Shown here: in pieces, positions 17,019 to 25,832 of the stretch | Numbering within the stretch: position 1 is the first letter of the stretch | Layout: each line of letters opens with the position of its first letter | Source of the DNA: JADJPO01 sp963825645 | GTDB lineage: Bacteria; Actinomycetota; Actinomycetes; Actinomycetales; Kineosporiaceae | Direction of reading: 5' to 3' | NCBI GenBank assembly: GCA_963825645.1 | Contig: CAWGTT010000001.1 | Location: forward strand, 124,001 to 188,000 | DNA: 64,000 bases | Translations under genes and position numbers: made by a program | Notes under the pieces: generated by a model | Databases searched by the model: none | The model's input: the letters and a program-made list of their open reading frames with translations, nothing else | Told to the model about the DNA's origin: nothing

Positions 17019-18613
17019 GCGAGCAGGCGGGACAGGACCGGATCACGATCCGGAGAGCGCTGCTGTCGGTCTACGACAAGACGGGTCTGGAGGAGCTGGC
17101 CGCGGCGCTGCACGAGGCCGGGGTGATCATGGTCTCGACCGGGTCGACGGCCGAACGGATCGCCGCCGCGGGTCTGCCCGTGGTCCCGGTCGAGGAGCTG
17201 ACCGGATTCCCGGAGGCCCTCGGCGGCCGGGTCAAGACCTTGCACCCGTCGGTGCACGCGGGGATCCTGGCGGACCGCCGGCTGCCTGCCCATGTGCGTG
17301 AGCTGGAGGAGCTGGGGATCGAGGCGTTCGACCTCGTGGTCTCCAACCTCTACCCGTTCCGGGACACCGTGGCCTCCGGCGCCTCGCCGGAGGAGTGCGT
17401 CGAGCAGATCGACATCGGCGGGCCGTCGATGGTGCGGGCCGCGGGCAAGAACCATCCCAGCGTGGCGGTGGTCACCGATCCACGGGATTACGCGGAAGTG
17501 CGAAATGCGTTGGCCGAGGGCGGGTTCGACCTCGCCGCCCGGCGCCGGCTGGCGGCCCGTGCGTTCGCGCACACCGCCTCCTACGACGTGGCCGTGGCGC
17601 AGTGGTTCGGCGAGCAGCTCGTCGCCGACGGCGGTCAGGACGGCGGCTGGCCGCCGCACGCGGGCCTGGCGCTGGAGCGGGCCGCCGTGCTGCGCTACGG
17701 CGAGAACCCGCACCAGCGTGGCGCGCTCTATGTCGACGAGGGAGCAGGGGTGTTCCCCGGCATCGCCCAGGCGACCCAGCTGCACGGCAAGGAGATGTCG
17801 TACAACAACTACGTCGACTCCGACGCGGCGCTGCGGGCCGCCTACGACCATGAGGCTCCTGCGGTGGCGATCGTCAAGCACGCGAACCCGTGCGGGATCG
17901 CGGTCGCCGCCGAGGGTGAGGATGTCGCTGACGCGCACGCGAAAGCCCATGCCTGCGATCCGGTCTCGGCGTTCGGGGGAGTGGTCGCAGCGAACCGTCC
18001 GGTGACCACGGCGATGGCGGCCCAGCTCGCCGACGTGTTCACCGAGGTGGTAGCGGCCCCGTCGTTCGAGCCCGAGGCGTTCGCGGCGCTGACCCGCAAG
18101 AGGAACCTACGGCTGATCGAGCTGACCGACGGCTACCGCCGCGCCCCGGTCGAGCTGCGCTCCGTCTCCGGCGGCATGCTCGCCCAGGATGGCGATCGGC
18201 TCGACGCTCCCGGGGACGACCCGGCCTCCTGGCGGCTGGTCGCCGGGCAGCCGGTGGACGAGGAGACGATGGCCGACCTGGTCTTCGCCTGGCGGTCCGT
18301 CCGGTCGGTGAGGTCGAACGCGATCCTGCTGGCTGTCGGAGGCGCGAGCGTCGGGATCGGGATGGGTCAGGTGAACCGGGTGGACTCCTGCCGGCTCGCC
18401 GTGGATCGTGCCCGTGCCGGGCGGGCCACGGGGGCGGTGGCGGCCTCTGACGCGTTCTTCCCGTTCCCGGACGGGTTGCAGGTCCTGCTGGACGCGGGGG
18501 TTCGGGCCGTCGTCCAGCCAGGTGGGTCGGTCCGGGACGACGAGGCGATCGCCGCCGCCTCGGCGGCCGGGGTGAGCATGTACCTGACCGGGGCCCGGCA
18601 CTTCGCCCACTGA
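17015..18613 (+). CDS. purH: Bifunctional AICAR transformylase/IMP cyclohydrolase
   Basis: Last two steps to IMP, 532 aa. N-terminal IMP cyclohydrolase/MGS-like domain: RRALLSVYDKTGLEELA, STGSTAERI, GGRVKTLHPSVHAGIL, FDLVVSNLYPF, DIGGPSMVRAAGKNH. C-terminal transformylase: RYGENPHQRGALY, the catalytic Lys-His in IVKHANPCGIA, SAFGGVVAANRPV, LRYGENP-type substrate loops, and FFPFPDGLQ near the end. The ATG at 17015 overlaps the purN stop. The final PGGSVRDDEAI/YLTGARHFAH is the standard C-terminus, so the gene is complete. Confidence 0.97.
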   Translation: MSEQAGQDRITIRRALLSVYDKTGLEELAAALHEAGVIMVSTGSTAERIAAAGLPVVPVEELTGFPEALGGRVKTLHPSVHAGILADRRLPAHVRELEELGIEAFDLVVSNLYPFRDTVASGASPEECVEQIDIGGPSMVRAAGKNHPSVAVVTDPRDYAEVRNALAEGGFDLAARRRLAARAFAHTASYDVAVAQWFGEQLVADGGQDGGWPPHAGLALERAAVLRYGENPHQRGALYVDEGAGVFPGIAQATQLHGKEMSYNNYVDSDAALRAAYDHEAPAVAIVKHANPCGIAVAAEGEDVADAHAKAHACDPVSAFGGVVAANRPVTTAMAAQLADVFTEVVAAPSFEPEAFAALTRKRNLRLIELTDGYRRAPVELRSVSGGMLAQDGDRLDAPGDDPASWRLVAGQPVDEETMADLVFAWRSVRSVRSNAILLAVGGASVGIGMGQVNRVDSCRLAVDRARAGRATGAVAASDAFFPFPDGLQVLLDAGVRAVVQPGGSVRDDEAIAAASAAGVSMYLTGARHFAH

Positions 18614-18637
18614 GCCGAGCAGCCGGGAGTGACGAAG

Positions 18638-18910
18638 GTGGTCGAGTGGGAGGTGCCGCCGAGCCGGCGGATCGCGTTCGTCGTCGTGCTCACGGTGATG
18701 GCCGCCGCGATCACGGTGACCTGGTTCGGCCACTTCCGCTCAGGCGGCTACCTGCTCGCCTCGGCGATGGCCCTGGCCGCGGTGCTGAGGGCGACACTGC
18801 CCGAGAAGTACTGCCTGGGGCTGCTGGTGCGCAACCGCACGATTGACGTGATCACCGCGGCGGCCTTCGCGGCGGCGATCGCCTTCACCGCCACGATCGT
18901 GCCGGGCTGA
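18638..18910 (+). CDS. DUF3017 small membrane protein
   Basis: About 90 aa with three hydrophobic helices (residues ~7-27, ~33-52 and ~68-88). The gene is a regular neighbour of purH in actinobacteria and bears the family's usual RSGGYLLASAMALAAVLRATLPE segment. Function is unknown. An in-frame GTG exists at 18629, but the GTG at 18638 has GGGAG (18625-18629) at an 8-base spacing, which decides the start. Last gene of the perM-purN-purH unit. Confidence 0.8.
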   Translation: MVEWEVPPSRRIAFVVVLTVMAAAITVTWFGHFRSGGYLLASAMALAAVLRATLPEKYCLGLLVRNRTIDVITAAAFAAAIAFTATIVPG

Positions 18911-18934
18911 CGGTGCCGACAGGGTGCTGTTGGA

Positions 18935-19945
18935 TCAGGCCGGACGGCGCTTGGGCGCGTTCTGCGCGGTCAGCGCCGGATTACGCTCGACGACGCCGCC
19001 GAGCGCCTCGTCGATCCCCGCCATGAGCTCGTCCGGGATACGCACCCCGGCGGCCTTGACGTTCTCGGCGACCTGCTCCGGGCGCGAGGCGCCGACGAGC
19101 GCCGCGGCGACGTTGTCGTTCTGAAGCACCCAGGCCACCGAGAGCTGGGCCATGCTCAGCCCGAGTCCATCGGCGATCGGCGTGAGGTTCTGGACGGCGG
19201 CCAGCACCTCATCGCGCATCCAGTGAGAGATCATGCCGGCCCCGCCCTTGCCGTCGGTTGCCCGCGTGCCGGCTGGTGGCGCCTGACCGGGTAGGTACTT
19301 GCCGGACAGCACGCCCTGCGCCATCGGCGACCAGACGATCTGCGACACGCCCAGGTCGCGGCAGGCCGGCACCACCTCGGTCTCGATCACCCGCCACAGC
19401 ATCGAGTACTGCGGTTGAGAGGAGATCAGCTGGAAGCCCAGGTTGCTGGCGAGGGCGTGCCCGGCCCGGATCTGCTCCGCCGTCCACTCGCTGACGCCGA
19501 TGTAGAGCGCCTTACCGGACCGGACGATGTCCGCGAACGCCTGCATCGTCTCCTCGAGCGGCGTCTCGGTGTCGTAGCGGTGCGCCTGGTAGAGGTCGAC
19601 GTAGTCGGTGCGCAGCCGGCGAAGGGAGCCGTTGATCGAGTCCATGATGTGCTTGCGGGACAGCCCGGCATCGTTCTTCCCGCCTGGACCGGTGGGCCAG
19701 TAGACCTTGGTGAAGATCTCCAGCGACTCCCGTCGCTCTCCCGCCAGCGCCTCGCCGAGCACCGTCTCCGCCGCGGTGTTCGCGTACACGTCCGCGGTGT
19801 CGAAGCTGCTGATGCCGGCGTCGAGTGCCGCCCGAACGCACTGGGTCGCGACCTCGTTCTCAACCTGGGAGCCGTGGGTGAGCCAGTTGCCGTAGGTGAT
19901 CTCGGAGATCTTCAGGCCCGAGTTGCCGAGGTAGCGAAACTCCAT
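18935..19945 (-). CDS. Aldo/keto reductase (voltage-gated K+ channel beta-like)
   Basis: NADPH-dependent oxidoreductase of 336 aa with the (beta/alpha)8 fold. The catalytic tetrad can be traced: Asp and Tyr in FDTADVY (~48-54), Lys in IFTKVYW, His in YQAHRYD. EFRYLGNSGLKISEITYGNW is the typical start, and GVSEWTAEQI, SSQPQYSMLWR, SPMAQGVLSGKY and ALVGASRPEQ line the cofactor site. The pattern is closest to the YghZ/Kv-beta group that reduces small aldehydes such as methylglyoxal; the true substrate is not known. It stands alone and is convergent with the purine genes. Confidence 0.9.
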   Translation of the reverse strand: MEFRYLGNSGLKISEITYGNWLTHGSQVENEVATQCVRAALDAGISSFDTADVYANTAAETVLGEALAGERRESLEIFTKVYWPTGPGGKNDAGLSRKHIMDSINGSLRRLRTDYVDLYQAHRYDTETPLEETMQAFADIVRSGKALYIGVSEWTAEQIRAGHALASNLGFQLISSQPQYSMLWRVIETEVVPACRDLGVSQIVWSPMAQGVLSGKYLPGQAPPAGTRATDGKGGAGMISHWMRDEVLAAVQNLTPIADGLGLSMAQLSVAWVLQNDNVAAALVGASRPEQVAENVKAAGVRIPDELMAGIDEALGGVVERNPALTAQNAPKRRPA

Positions 19946-20059
19946 GCCGGCGACCCTAGAGCCGCACGGCGCGCCCCGCAGGTCGGGGTTGTCCCCGGTC
20001 GTGCCCTGATCGGTCCCGGATCTGGGCCTGAGGGGGAGCCTGCGCCGGTGGGAACCGCG

Positions 20060-20065
20060 TAGATT
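20060..20065 (+). promoter_or_regulatory. Putative -10 box (TAGATT) for the TelA-PknG-FHA cluster
   Basis: TAGATT lies 50 bases before the telA ATG in the 170-bp divergent gap. No clear -35 box is seen. Because the following ten genes overlap or nearly touch, this may be the main promoter of the cluster. Confidence 0.35.
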
Positions 20066-20115
20066 GGCCAGGCGTCAGGAGCGAGTAAGTGACCGTACGT
20101 GATGGAGGAGCGCTG

Positions 20116-21336
20116 ATGACCGAGCCGACACCTTTGGCGCCCCCGTCTGCCGAGGCCGCGTTGACCCTGGCCGCACCGCCGGCCCCCAAGGCGGTGGCCG
20201 CCACCCAGGCGCCGAAGATGGCCCCCCAGGTCGATTCCGCCGCATTGCCCGGTCTGGACTCCAAGGTCGACTCCTATCTCGACGCCCTGCTCAAGGAGGC
20301 GCCCAGCTCGCCCAACTTCGCCGCCAAGGCGAGCGAGGTGCGCAGCATGGGGGACGGCGACATCCGCAAGGCCGCGGAGACGTCGAACACCCTGCTCAAG
20401 TCGCCGGTGAGGGCTTTGCAGGAGGGCGGCCTGAGCGAGGGGTCCAAGGTCGGCAAGACCCTGATCGAGCTGCGGCGCACCGTCGAGGATCTCGACCCCT
20501 CGGGCGCCCGGGGGGCCAAGAAGATCTTCGGGGTGTTGCCGTTCGGCGACAAGGTCGAGGACTACTTCCGCAAGTACCAGTCGGCGCAGGGCCACCTCGA
20601 TGCGATCCTGCACGCGCTGTACAACGGCCAGGATGAGCTGCGCAAGGACAACGCCGCGCTCAACCAGGAGAAGCAGCAGCTCTGGGAGACCATGGGCCGA
20701 CTCAACCAGTACGTGTATATCGCCGAACGGCTCGACGTCCGCCTGGCCGCGGGTATCTCCGAGCTCCAGGCGGCTGACCCGGAGAAGGCCAAGGCGCTCC
20801 AGCAGGACGTGCTGTTCTACGTGCGCCAGAAGCACCAGGACCTGCTGACGCAGCTGGCGGTCTCGATCCAGAACTACCTGGCCATCGACGTGGTGATCAA
20901 GAACAACGTCGAGCTGGTCAAGGGCGTCGACCGGGCCTCGACCACGACGGTCTCGGCGTTGCGCACCGCCGTCATCGTCGCCCAGGCTCTCGGCAACCAG
21001 AAGCTGGTTCTCGACCAGATCACCGCGCTGAACACGACGACGTCCGACCTGATCCAGAAGACCTCGGAGATGCTGCGCGACAACTCGGTCCAGATCCAGG
21101 AGCAGGCGGCCTCGGCGACGATCGGGCTCGAGCAGCTGCAGGCGGCGTTCCAGAACATCTACGCCACCATGGATGCGATCGACGCCTTCAAGGTGCAGGC
21201 CCTGGACACGATGGCCACCACGATCGGCACCCTGGAGACCGAGGTCGAGAAGTCCCGGGAGTACCTGGAGCGGGTCTCCCAGCGAGACGAGCGGATCGCC
21301 GCCGGATCGTTGGACATCGCCGACCGTCGGCGCTGA
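20116..21336 (+). CDS. Toxic anion resistance protein, TelA family
   Basis: Predicted all-helical cytoplasmic protein of 406 aa. It has the TelA core: GLDSKVDSYLDALLKE, the FGDKVEDYFRKYQSAQGHLDAIL heptad region, LRKDNAALNQEKQQLWETM, VFFYVRQKHQD-type helices (here VLFYVRQKHQDLLTQLAVSIQNYLAID) and the conserved TTTVSALRTAVIVAQALGNQKLVLDQI. TelA proteins accompany tellurite/colicin/phage resistance loci and envelope-stress systems; the biochemical role is not established. The in-frame GTG at 20089 is rejected because the ATG at 20116 has GGAGGAG five bases before it. It heads the signalling cluster, with no TerD-type gene nearby. Confidence 0.85.
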   Translation: MTEPTPLAPPSAEAALTLAAPPAPKAVAATQAPKMAPQVDSAALPGLDSKVDSYLDALLKEAPSSPNFAAKASEVRSMGDGDIRKAAETSNTLLKSPVRALQEGGLSEGSKVGKTLIELRRTVEDLDPSGARGAKKIFGVLPFGDKVEDYFRKYQSAQGHLDAILHALYNGQDELRKDNAALNQEKQQLWETMGRLNQYVYIAERLDVRLAAGISELQAADPEKAKALQQDVLFYVRQKHQDLLTQLAVSIQNYLAIDVVIKNNVELVKGVDRASTTTVSALRTAVIVAQALGNQKLVLDQITALNTTTSDLIQKTSEMLRDNSVQIQEQAASATIGLEQLQAAFQNIYATMDAIDAFKVQALDTMATTIGTLETEVEKSREYLERVSQRDERIAAGSLDIADRRR

Positions 21337-21392
21337 GTCATGTCGTTGTGGTGGGCGGTTCGGGCAGTGTGCCGTCCGGCGCGAAGGCCGGC

Positions 21393-21944
21393 ATGGGACT
21401 GAGGGACTGGTGGGGTGCCCTGGTCGGTCGCCCACGCGCTGAGGAGCCTGAGCCGCTTGAGCTGGAGCGCCCGCCCACCGGCCCGGAGCTGCTCACGCGC
21501 GTGGACTCGATCGAGGCGGACATCCTGGCCAAGGCTCGCGAGGACCGGATCTCGGGAGTGGTCGCCGCCCGGGTGAGTGACATCTGCGCCACCGCCCGTG
21601 ACGTGATTCCCCGGCTGGACCAGCTCGGTGGCGGCGGCACCCGGGATGCGCACTCGGTGATGGCGACGGTGACCAGCTATCTGCCCGAGGCGCTCGGCAG
21701 CTACCTGCGTCTGCCCCGAAGCTACGCCGACAACCGGCCGGTGGCGGCGGGGAAGACCTCGCTGATGGTGCTGGTCGACCAGCTCGACCTGCTGTCGATC
21801 ACGATGGACAAGATCTTGGACGCCGCGACCCGCCGCGACGTGCAGGCTCTGGTGGCGCACGGGCAGTTCCTGGCCGAGAAGTTCGGCACGACGTCGCTGG
21901 ACGTCGGTGGTTCGGGTGGGCTGAACCTTGGGGGCACCCCGTGA
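21393..21944 (+). CDS. Helical protein of unknown function in the PknG cluster
   Basis: About 183 aa. Not recognised. It is soluble and mostly helical, starting MGLRDWWGALVGRPR, with helices around VDSIEADILAKAREDRISGV and SLMVLVDQLDLLSITMDKIL, and a Gly-rich tail. The frame is open from a GTG at 21348, but the ATG at 21393 has AAGG at a suitable distance and the protein looks natural from there. Its stop overlaps the GTG of the AAA ATPase gene. Sitting between TelA and the ATPase, it may be an adaptor for one of them (inference). Confidence 0.65.
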   Translation: MGLRDWWGALVGRPRAEEPEPLELERPPTGPELLTRVDSIEADILAKAREDRISGVVAARVSDICATARDVIPRLDQLGGGGTRDAHSVMATVTSYLPEALGSYLRLPRSYADNRPVAAGKTSLMVLVDQLDLLSITMDKILDAATRRDVQALVAHGQFLAEKFGTTSLDVGGSGGLNLGGTP

Positions 21945-23515
21945 CCGGCCCGGGCCGCCGGGACGGGGGCGGCGTCGGCTCGGCCCCGCTCGACGGAGCC
22001 TTGAGCGAGCTGGTCCGGATCGGTACCGCTGCGGGTCTGCCCGAGGACGACGTGCGGGCCGAGGGTGCCGCCTTCGCGGCCGCGCTGGCCGAGGCCTCGC
22101 CCGGTGCTCCGGCGGCCTGGACGGCGGTCGTGGGTGGGACCACCCAGAGCTTCTTCGACGCGGCGAGCCGGGCACGGCGCTGGCGAGGTGCGCCCACAGC
22201 AGGCTTGACGGCGCTGCTGGCCGCCCGGTCCGCGCACGCGGCCGACTACGCCCGAGCCTTGGTCGAGGTGAGCGCCGCCGCCAGCTCGCTCGGCGACCCG
22301 GCACTGACCGCGATCGGCAACGCCGCCACCGCCGCGGCGGCCCAGCTCCGTGCGGCCGGCGTGGGGTCATTCGGGTCGCCGCCGACGGCGGGTCCGACGC
22401 CCTTGCACCCGGCCACCGGAGCGCCGATCACCGGATCTGACGGGACCGGTCCGAGCTTCACCGCGCTGCCGGTGGACCCGCGTCTGTTGGACCGGTTGCA
22501 GGTCACCCACGGGATCACCCTGCCACCAGGGGTGACCGGTACACCGAGCCTGCCGTCCCCCACGGGTGAGCAGTCCGAGCAGGACGCGGAACAGGTCGAC
22601 GAGCAGGCCGAGGTCGCCCAGACAGAGCCGGCCGCCGATTCGGCCCAGTCCGACGAGCCCGCCAAGACCCTGGAGGAGCTGCTCGCCGAGCTCGACGACC
22701 TGGTCGGGCTGCGCGCCGTCAAAGCCGAGATCCACCGCCAGGCCGCCGTTTTGCGGATCGAGAAGCTGCGCGCCGAGGCCGGGCTGCGCAAGGCGACCAT
22801 CACCCGGCACTTGGTCTTCGTCGGCAACCCCGGAACCGGGAAGACCACCGTGGCGCGGCTGGTCTCCGGCATCTACCGAGCCCTCGGCCTGCTCAGCAAG
22901 GGCCAGCTCGTCGAGGTGGACCGCTCGGAGCTGGTGGCCGGCTACCTGGGCCAGACCGCGATGAAGACCGCCGAGGTGGTCGCCACGGCCATCGGCGGGG
23001 TGCTCTTCATCGACGAGGCCTACAGCCTGGCCGGAGACCAGTACGGCGAGGAGGCGATCGACACCCTGGTCAAGGAGATGGAGGACCAGCGGGACAACCT
23101 GGTCGTCGTGGTCGCCGGCTACCCGCGCCCGATGGCCGAGTTCATCGCCTCCAACCCCGGTCTGGCCAGCCGGTTCCGCACCACGATCACCTTCGACGAC
23201 TACACCGACGACGAGCTGGTGGACATCTTCCGCCGGCTCACCGACCAGGCCGACTACACCATCACCGAGGCCGGGGCCGAGCGGTTCCGCGAGCTCCTGG
23301 CCACCGCGGTGCGCGGTGAGACGTTCGGCAACGGCCGGTTCGCCCGCAACACGCTCGAAGCGGCGATCGGTCGGCACGCCTGGCGGCTGCGGGATGTGGA
23401 CGATCCGACGCCGGAACAGCTGCGCGAGCTCGAACCTGCGGACCTGTCCGACCCGGTCGAGCTGGTGGAGTTCGGCCCGCAGGACCAGGACCCGCAGGGA
23501 GAGGAGCAGCCATGA
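21941..23515 (+). CDS. CbbX/SpoVK-type AAA+ ATPase
   Basis: 524 aa. The N-terminal ~240 residues are variable, helical then Pro/Gly/Glu-rich. The C-terminal ATPase module starts at LAELDDLVGLRAVKAEIHRQA and has Walker A VGNPGTGKTTVARLV, Walker B GVLFIDEAYSLAG, sensor region VVVVAGYPRPMAEFI, SNPGLASRFRTTITFDDY (arginine finger) and the family's NGRFARNTLEAAI. CbbX proteins remodel rubisco, and close relatives occur as chaperones beside ESX/type VII secretion genes; no rubisco or secretion gene is seen here. It would act as a hexameric remodeler on a cluster partner, perhaps TelA or the VWA protein (inference). GTGA and ATGA overlaps join it to both neighbours. Confidence 0.88.
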   Translation: MTGPGRRDGGGVGSAPLDGALSELVRIGTAAGLPEDDVRAEGAAFAAALAEASPGAPAAWTAVVGGTTQSFFDAASRARRWRGAPTAGLTALLAARSAHAADYARALVEVSAAASSLGDPALTAIGNAATAAAAQLRAAGVGSFGSPPTAGPTPLHPATGAPITGSDGTGPSFTALPVDPRLLDRLQVTHGITLPPGVTGTPSLPSPTGEQSEQDAEQVDEQAEVAQTEPAADSAQSDEPAKTLEELLAELDDLVGLRAVKAEIHRQAAVLRIEKLRAEAGLRKATITRHLVFVGNPGTGKTTVARLVSGIYRALGLLSKGQLVEVDRSELVAGYLGQTAMKTAEVVATAIGGVLFIDEAYSLAGDQYGEEAIDTLVKEMEDQRDNLVVVVAGYPRPMAEFIASNPGLASRFRTTITFDDYTDDELVDIFRRLTDQADYTITEAGAERFRELLATAVRGETFGNGRFARNTLEAAIGRHAWRLRDVDDPTPEQLRELEPADLSDPVELVEFGPQDQDPQGEEQP

Positions 23516-24840
23516 GCCAGGTCGCAGTCAGCGTGACCCCGGCGACGGCGCCGGTGCCGAGCCCCACCACAGCTCCCGCACGCAGCGCCCGCACAGGCGA
23601 GTCGGGGTGGCGCGGGCTCGGTCGTGACCTGGTCGCCTCCCAGCTCGAGGGCACGCCCGGACGGCTGCGGATCGCCGCTGTGCTCGCGATCCTCGCCTGT
23701 CTGGTGTTCGCGCTCGCCGGCGGCGCCGCCTTGCGCGGCTGGGGTGGCGCGCTCGCCGACGCCCGGGCCGACTCGGCCCAGCTGGTGCGGATCCAGACCG
23801 TGCAGAACGACCTGGTCAAGGCGGACGCCACGGCCTCCAACGAGTACCTGGCAGGAACCAACGCGGATCCGCAGCTACAGACGACCTACGACGGCGCCAT
23901 CGCCGAGGCGGCCCGGCTGCTGACCCAGCCTGCGGCCACCGCGGAGGACACGGCGATCCTGCAGGACGTCGTCTCCGCGCTGGTCACCTACAACGGTCTG
24001 GTCCAGCAGGCCCGAGCGAACAACATCCAGGGTTTGCAGGTCGGTGCCGCGTACCTGCGGCAGGCCGGGGATGTGCTGCGTGAGCAGATCGTGCCCGGCC
24101 TGCAGAGGGTCTCCCAGGCCGACCAGCGCCGGGTCGCCGACGCCTACGGGCGGATGGATCTCTACTCTGCTCTGCTGGTCGGCGCCGTAGTGCTGGCCCT
24201 GGCGGCTCTGCTCGCCGTCCAGGCCTGGCTGTCGCGGCGGACTCGGCGCATCATCAACGCGCCGCTCGCCATCGCCACGCTGGCGGTGTTGGTCGGCGCC
24301 ACGGTCAGCCTGATCGTGCTGTCCGGCGCCGCGGGTACGGCCACTCGAACCGCGCAGGGCCCGTATGCCGCCACGGTCGCCCTGGCCTCGGCCCGCACTG
24401 CGGCCTTCGACGCCAAGGCGCAGGAGAGCCTGGGACTGATCGCCCGGGGCAACGCCGGCTCGGCCGAGGCGATTGCCGTGGCACAGATCGGGGCCGCCCG
24501 CAGGGATCTGGCCACCGCGGTCGAGAAGGGTGCGAGCAGCCGGGTGCGCAGCCAGTTCGAGGCGTGGGTCACGCAGCATCAAGCGGTGCGTACGGCCGAC
24601 GACGGCGGTGACTGGTCGGCGGCCACGACGGCGGCGACCGGGCCGTCGAACGCGGCGTTCAAAGCCTTCGACGACACCTCGACCCAGGCCCTGGACTTCC
24701 AGTCCGCCGCAGTGGACTCGGCGCTCGCCCGGCCGCGGACCGCGCTGGTCATCGTGGGCTGGCTGGTGCTCGGCCTGGGCATCCTCGCGGCGGTCGCGTC
24801 GCTGACCGGGGTCGGGCAGAGGTTGGGGGAGTACCGATGA
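23512..24840 (+). CDS. glnX: GlnX-like four-helix membrane sensor
   Basis: 442 aa with four transmembrane segments (~residues 53-74, ~223-243, ~250-270, ~415-437) and two extracytoplasmic helical stretches of roughly 150 residues each, resembling tandem four-helix-bundle sensor domains. In mycobacteria, GlnX (Rv0412c) lies beside the binding protein GlnH (Rv0411c) and kinase PknG (Rv0410c) and relays extracellular Glu/Asp to PknG; the same order and topology are seen here. The N-terminal ~50 residues are Pro/Ala/Thr-rich and cytosolic. It is joined by ATGA overlaps to the AAA gene and glnH. Assignment rests on topology and gene order more than on motifs. Confidence 0.75.
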   Translation: MSQVAVSVTPATAPVPSPTTAPARSARTGESGWRGLGRDLVASQLEGTPGRLRIAAVLAILACLVFALAGGAALRGWGGALADARADSAQLVRIQTVQNDLVKADATASNEYLAGTNADPQLQTTYDGAIAEAARLLTQPAATAEDTAILQDVVSALVTYNGLVQQARANNIQGLQVGAAYLRQAGDVLREQIVPGLQRVSQADQRRVADAYGRMDLYSALLVGAVVLALAALLAVQAWLSRRTRRIINAPLAIATLAVLVGATVSLIVLSGAAGTATRTAQGPYAATVALASARTAAFDAKAQESLGLIARGNAGSAEAIAVAQIGAARRDLATAVEKGASSRVRSQFEAWVTQHQAVRTADDGGDWSAATTAATGPSNAAFKAFDDTSTQALDFQSAAVDSALARPRTALVIVGWLVLGLGILAAVASLTGVGQRLGEYR

Positions 24841-25832
24841 ACAGGTTCCGTCTCGCCACGCTCCCCGTCGCCGTCGCGGCGGCCACGGTCATGCTCGCCG
24901 GGTGCGTCAGCGCGCCCCAGGTCACCGTCGGCGCCTCGCCGTCGCCGTCCGCCTCTGCGGCACCGTCGCCGTCCGCCTCGACGGCGCCCTCGCCGACCCA
25001 GGCGCAGTGCACCAACGCCACCGTCTCCTTCGCGCCGCAGACCAGCAGCGCCTACGCCAACGAGATCAAGAACCGGGGTTACCTGCTGGTCGGGGTCTCG
25101 GCGGACACCCGGCTGCTCGGGGCCGTCGACCCGTTCGACCCGAACACGTTCGAGGGGTTCGACATCGACATGGCCCGGCTCGTGGCCGAAAAGATCTTCG
25201 GCACGGTGACCGCCCAGAACCTGCGGTTCAAGGTGATCACCACGGCCGCCCGGATCGAGCAGCTGTCCGAGCCGGTCAACACCAGCGACAACGCCGCCGG
25301 CGGAGTGGACATGGTCGCCCGGGCGTTCACCATGAACTGCTCGCGCTGGGAGCAGATCGCGTTCTCCGCTGAGTACTTCAACGCTCACCAGGGGCTGCTG
25401 GTCCCGGCCAACTCCACCGTGAAGGGGGTCGCCGACCTGGCCGGCAGAAGGGTGTGCGCTCCGCGGGGGTCGACGTCCCTGACCAGAATCGTCGACGAGG
25501 CTCCCCAGGCCAAGGTCGTCGGGGTGGACAGTCACACCGACTGCCTGGTTGCCCTTCAGGAGGGCACTGTCGACGCGATCACCGGCGACAACACGATTCT
25601 GGCCGGCTTCGAGGCCCAGGATCCGGGGACGGTCGTGCTCAAAGACGTCAGGCTCAGCGACGAGCCGTACGGGTTGGGCGTGAGCTCGCAGCACAAGGAC
25701 TTCGCGGCGTACATCAACGAGGTGCTGAGGACCGCGATCGCAGACGGCACGTGGCAGCAGATCTACGACCGGTGGCTCAAGGTTTCGCTGGGTCCGGGCA
25801 CCCCGCCGAAGCAGGAGTACGGGCGCAGATGA
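24837..25832 (+). CDS. glnH: GlnH-like amino-acid-binding lipoprotein
   Basis: Solute-binding protein of the SBP_bac_3 family, 331 aa. A signal peptide ends in the lipobox MLAGC, so Cys23 should be lipidated. A Ser/Pro/Ala tether (~30-55) leads to the two-lobed domain: IKNRGYLLVGVSADTRLLG, FEGFDIDMARLVAEKIFG, VDMVARAFTMNCSRWEQIAFSAEYF and YGLGVSSQHKDFAAYINEVL. Family members bind Gln, Glu, Asp or related polar amino acids. No ABC permease or ATPase lies nearby, which fits a sensing rather than transport role, as with mycobacterial GlnH that signals through GlnX. Coupled to both neighbours by ATGA overlaps. Confidence 0.85.
   Translation: MNRFRLATLPVAVAAATVMLAGCVSAPQVTVGASPSPSASAAPSPSASTAPSPTQAQCTNATVSFAPQTSSAYANEIKNRGYLLVGVSADTRLLGAVDPFDPNTFEGFDIDMARLVAEKIFGTVTAQNLRFKVITTAARIEQLSEPVNTSDNAAGGVDMVARAFTMNCSRWEQIAFSAEYFNAHQGLLVPANSTVKGVADLAGRRVCAPRGSTSLTRIVDEAPQAKVVGVDSHTDCLVALQEGTVDAITGDNTILAGFEAQDPGTVVLKDVRLSDEPYGLGVSSQHKDFAAYINEVLRTAIADGTWQQIYDRWLKVSLGPGTPPKQEYGRR

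Noticed and set aside
20116..21336. Tellurite-resistance (ter) operon
   Set aside because: Only TelA is present; no TerB, TerC, TerD or TerZ-type gene is nearby, so the gene is read as part of the PknG cluster.
21941..23515. Rubisco activase CbbX or a type VII secretion ATPase
   Set aside because: The ATPase family matches, but no rubisco, EccC, EccB or ESX gene is in the window, so neither role can be claimed.
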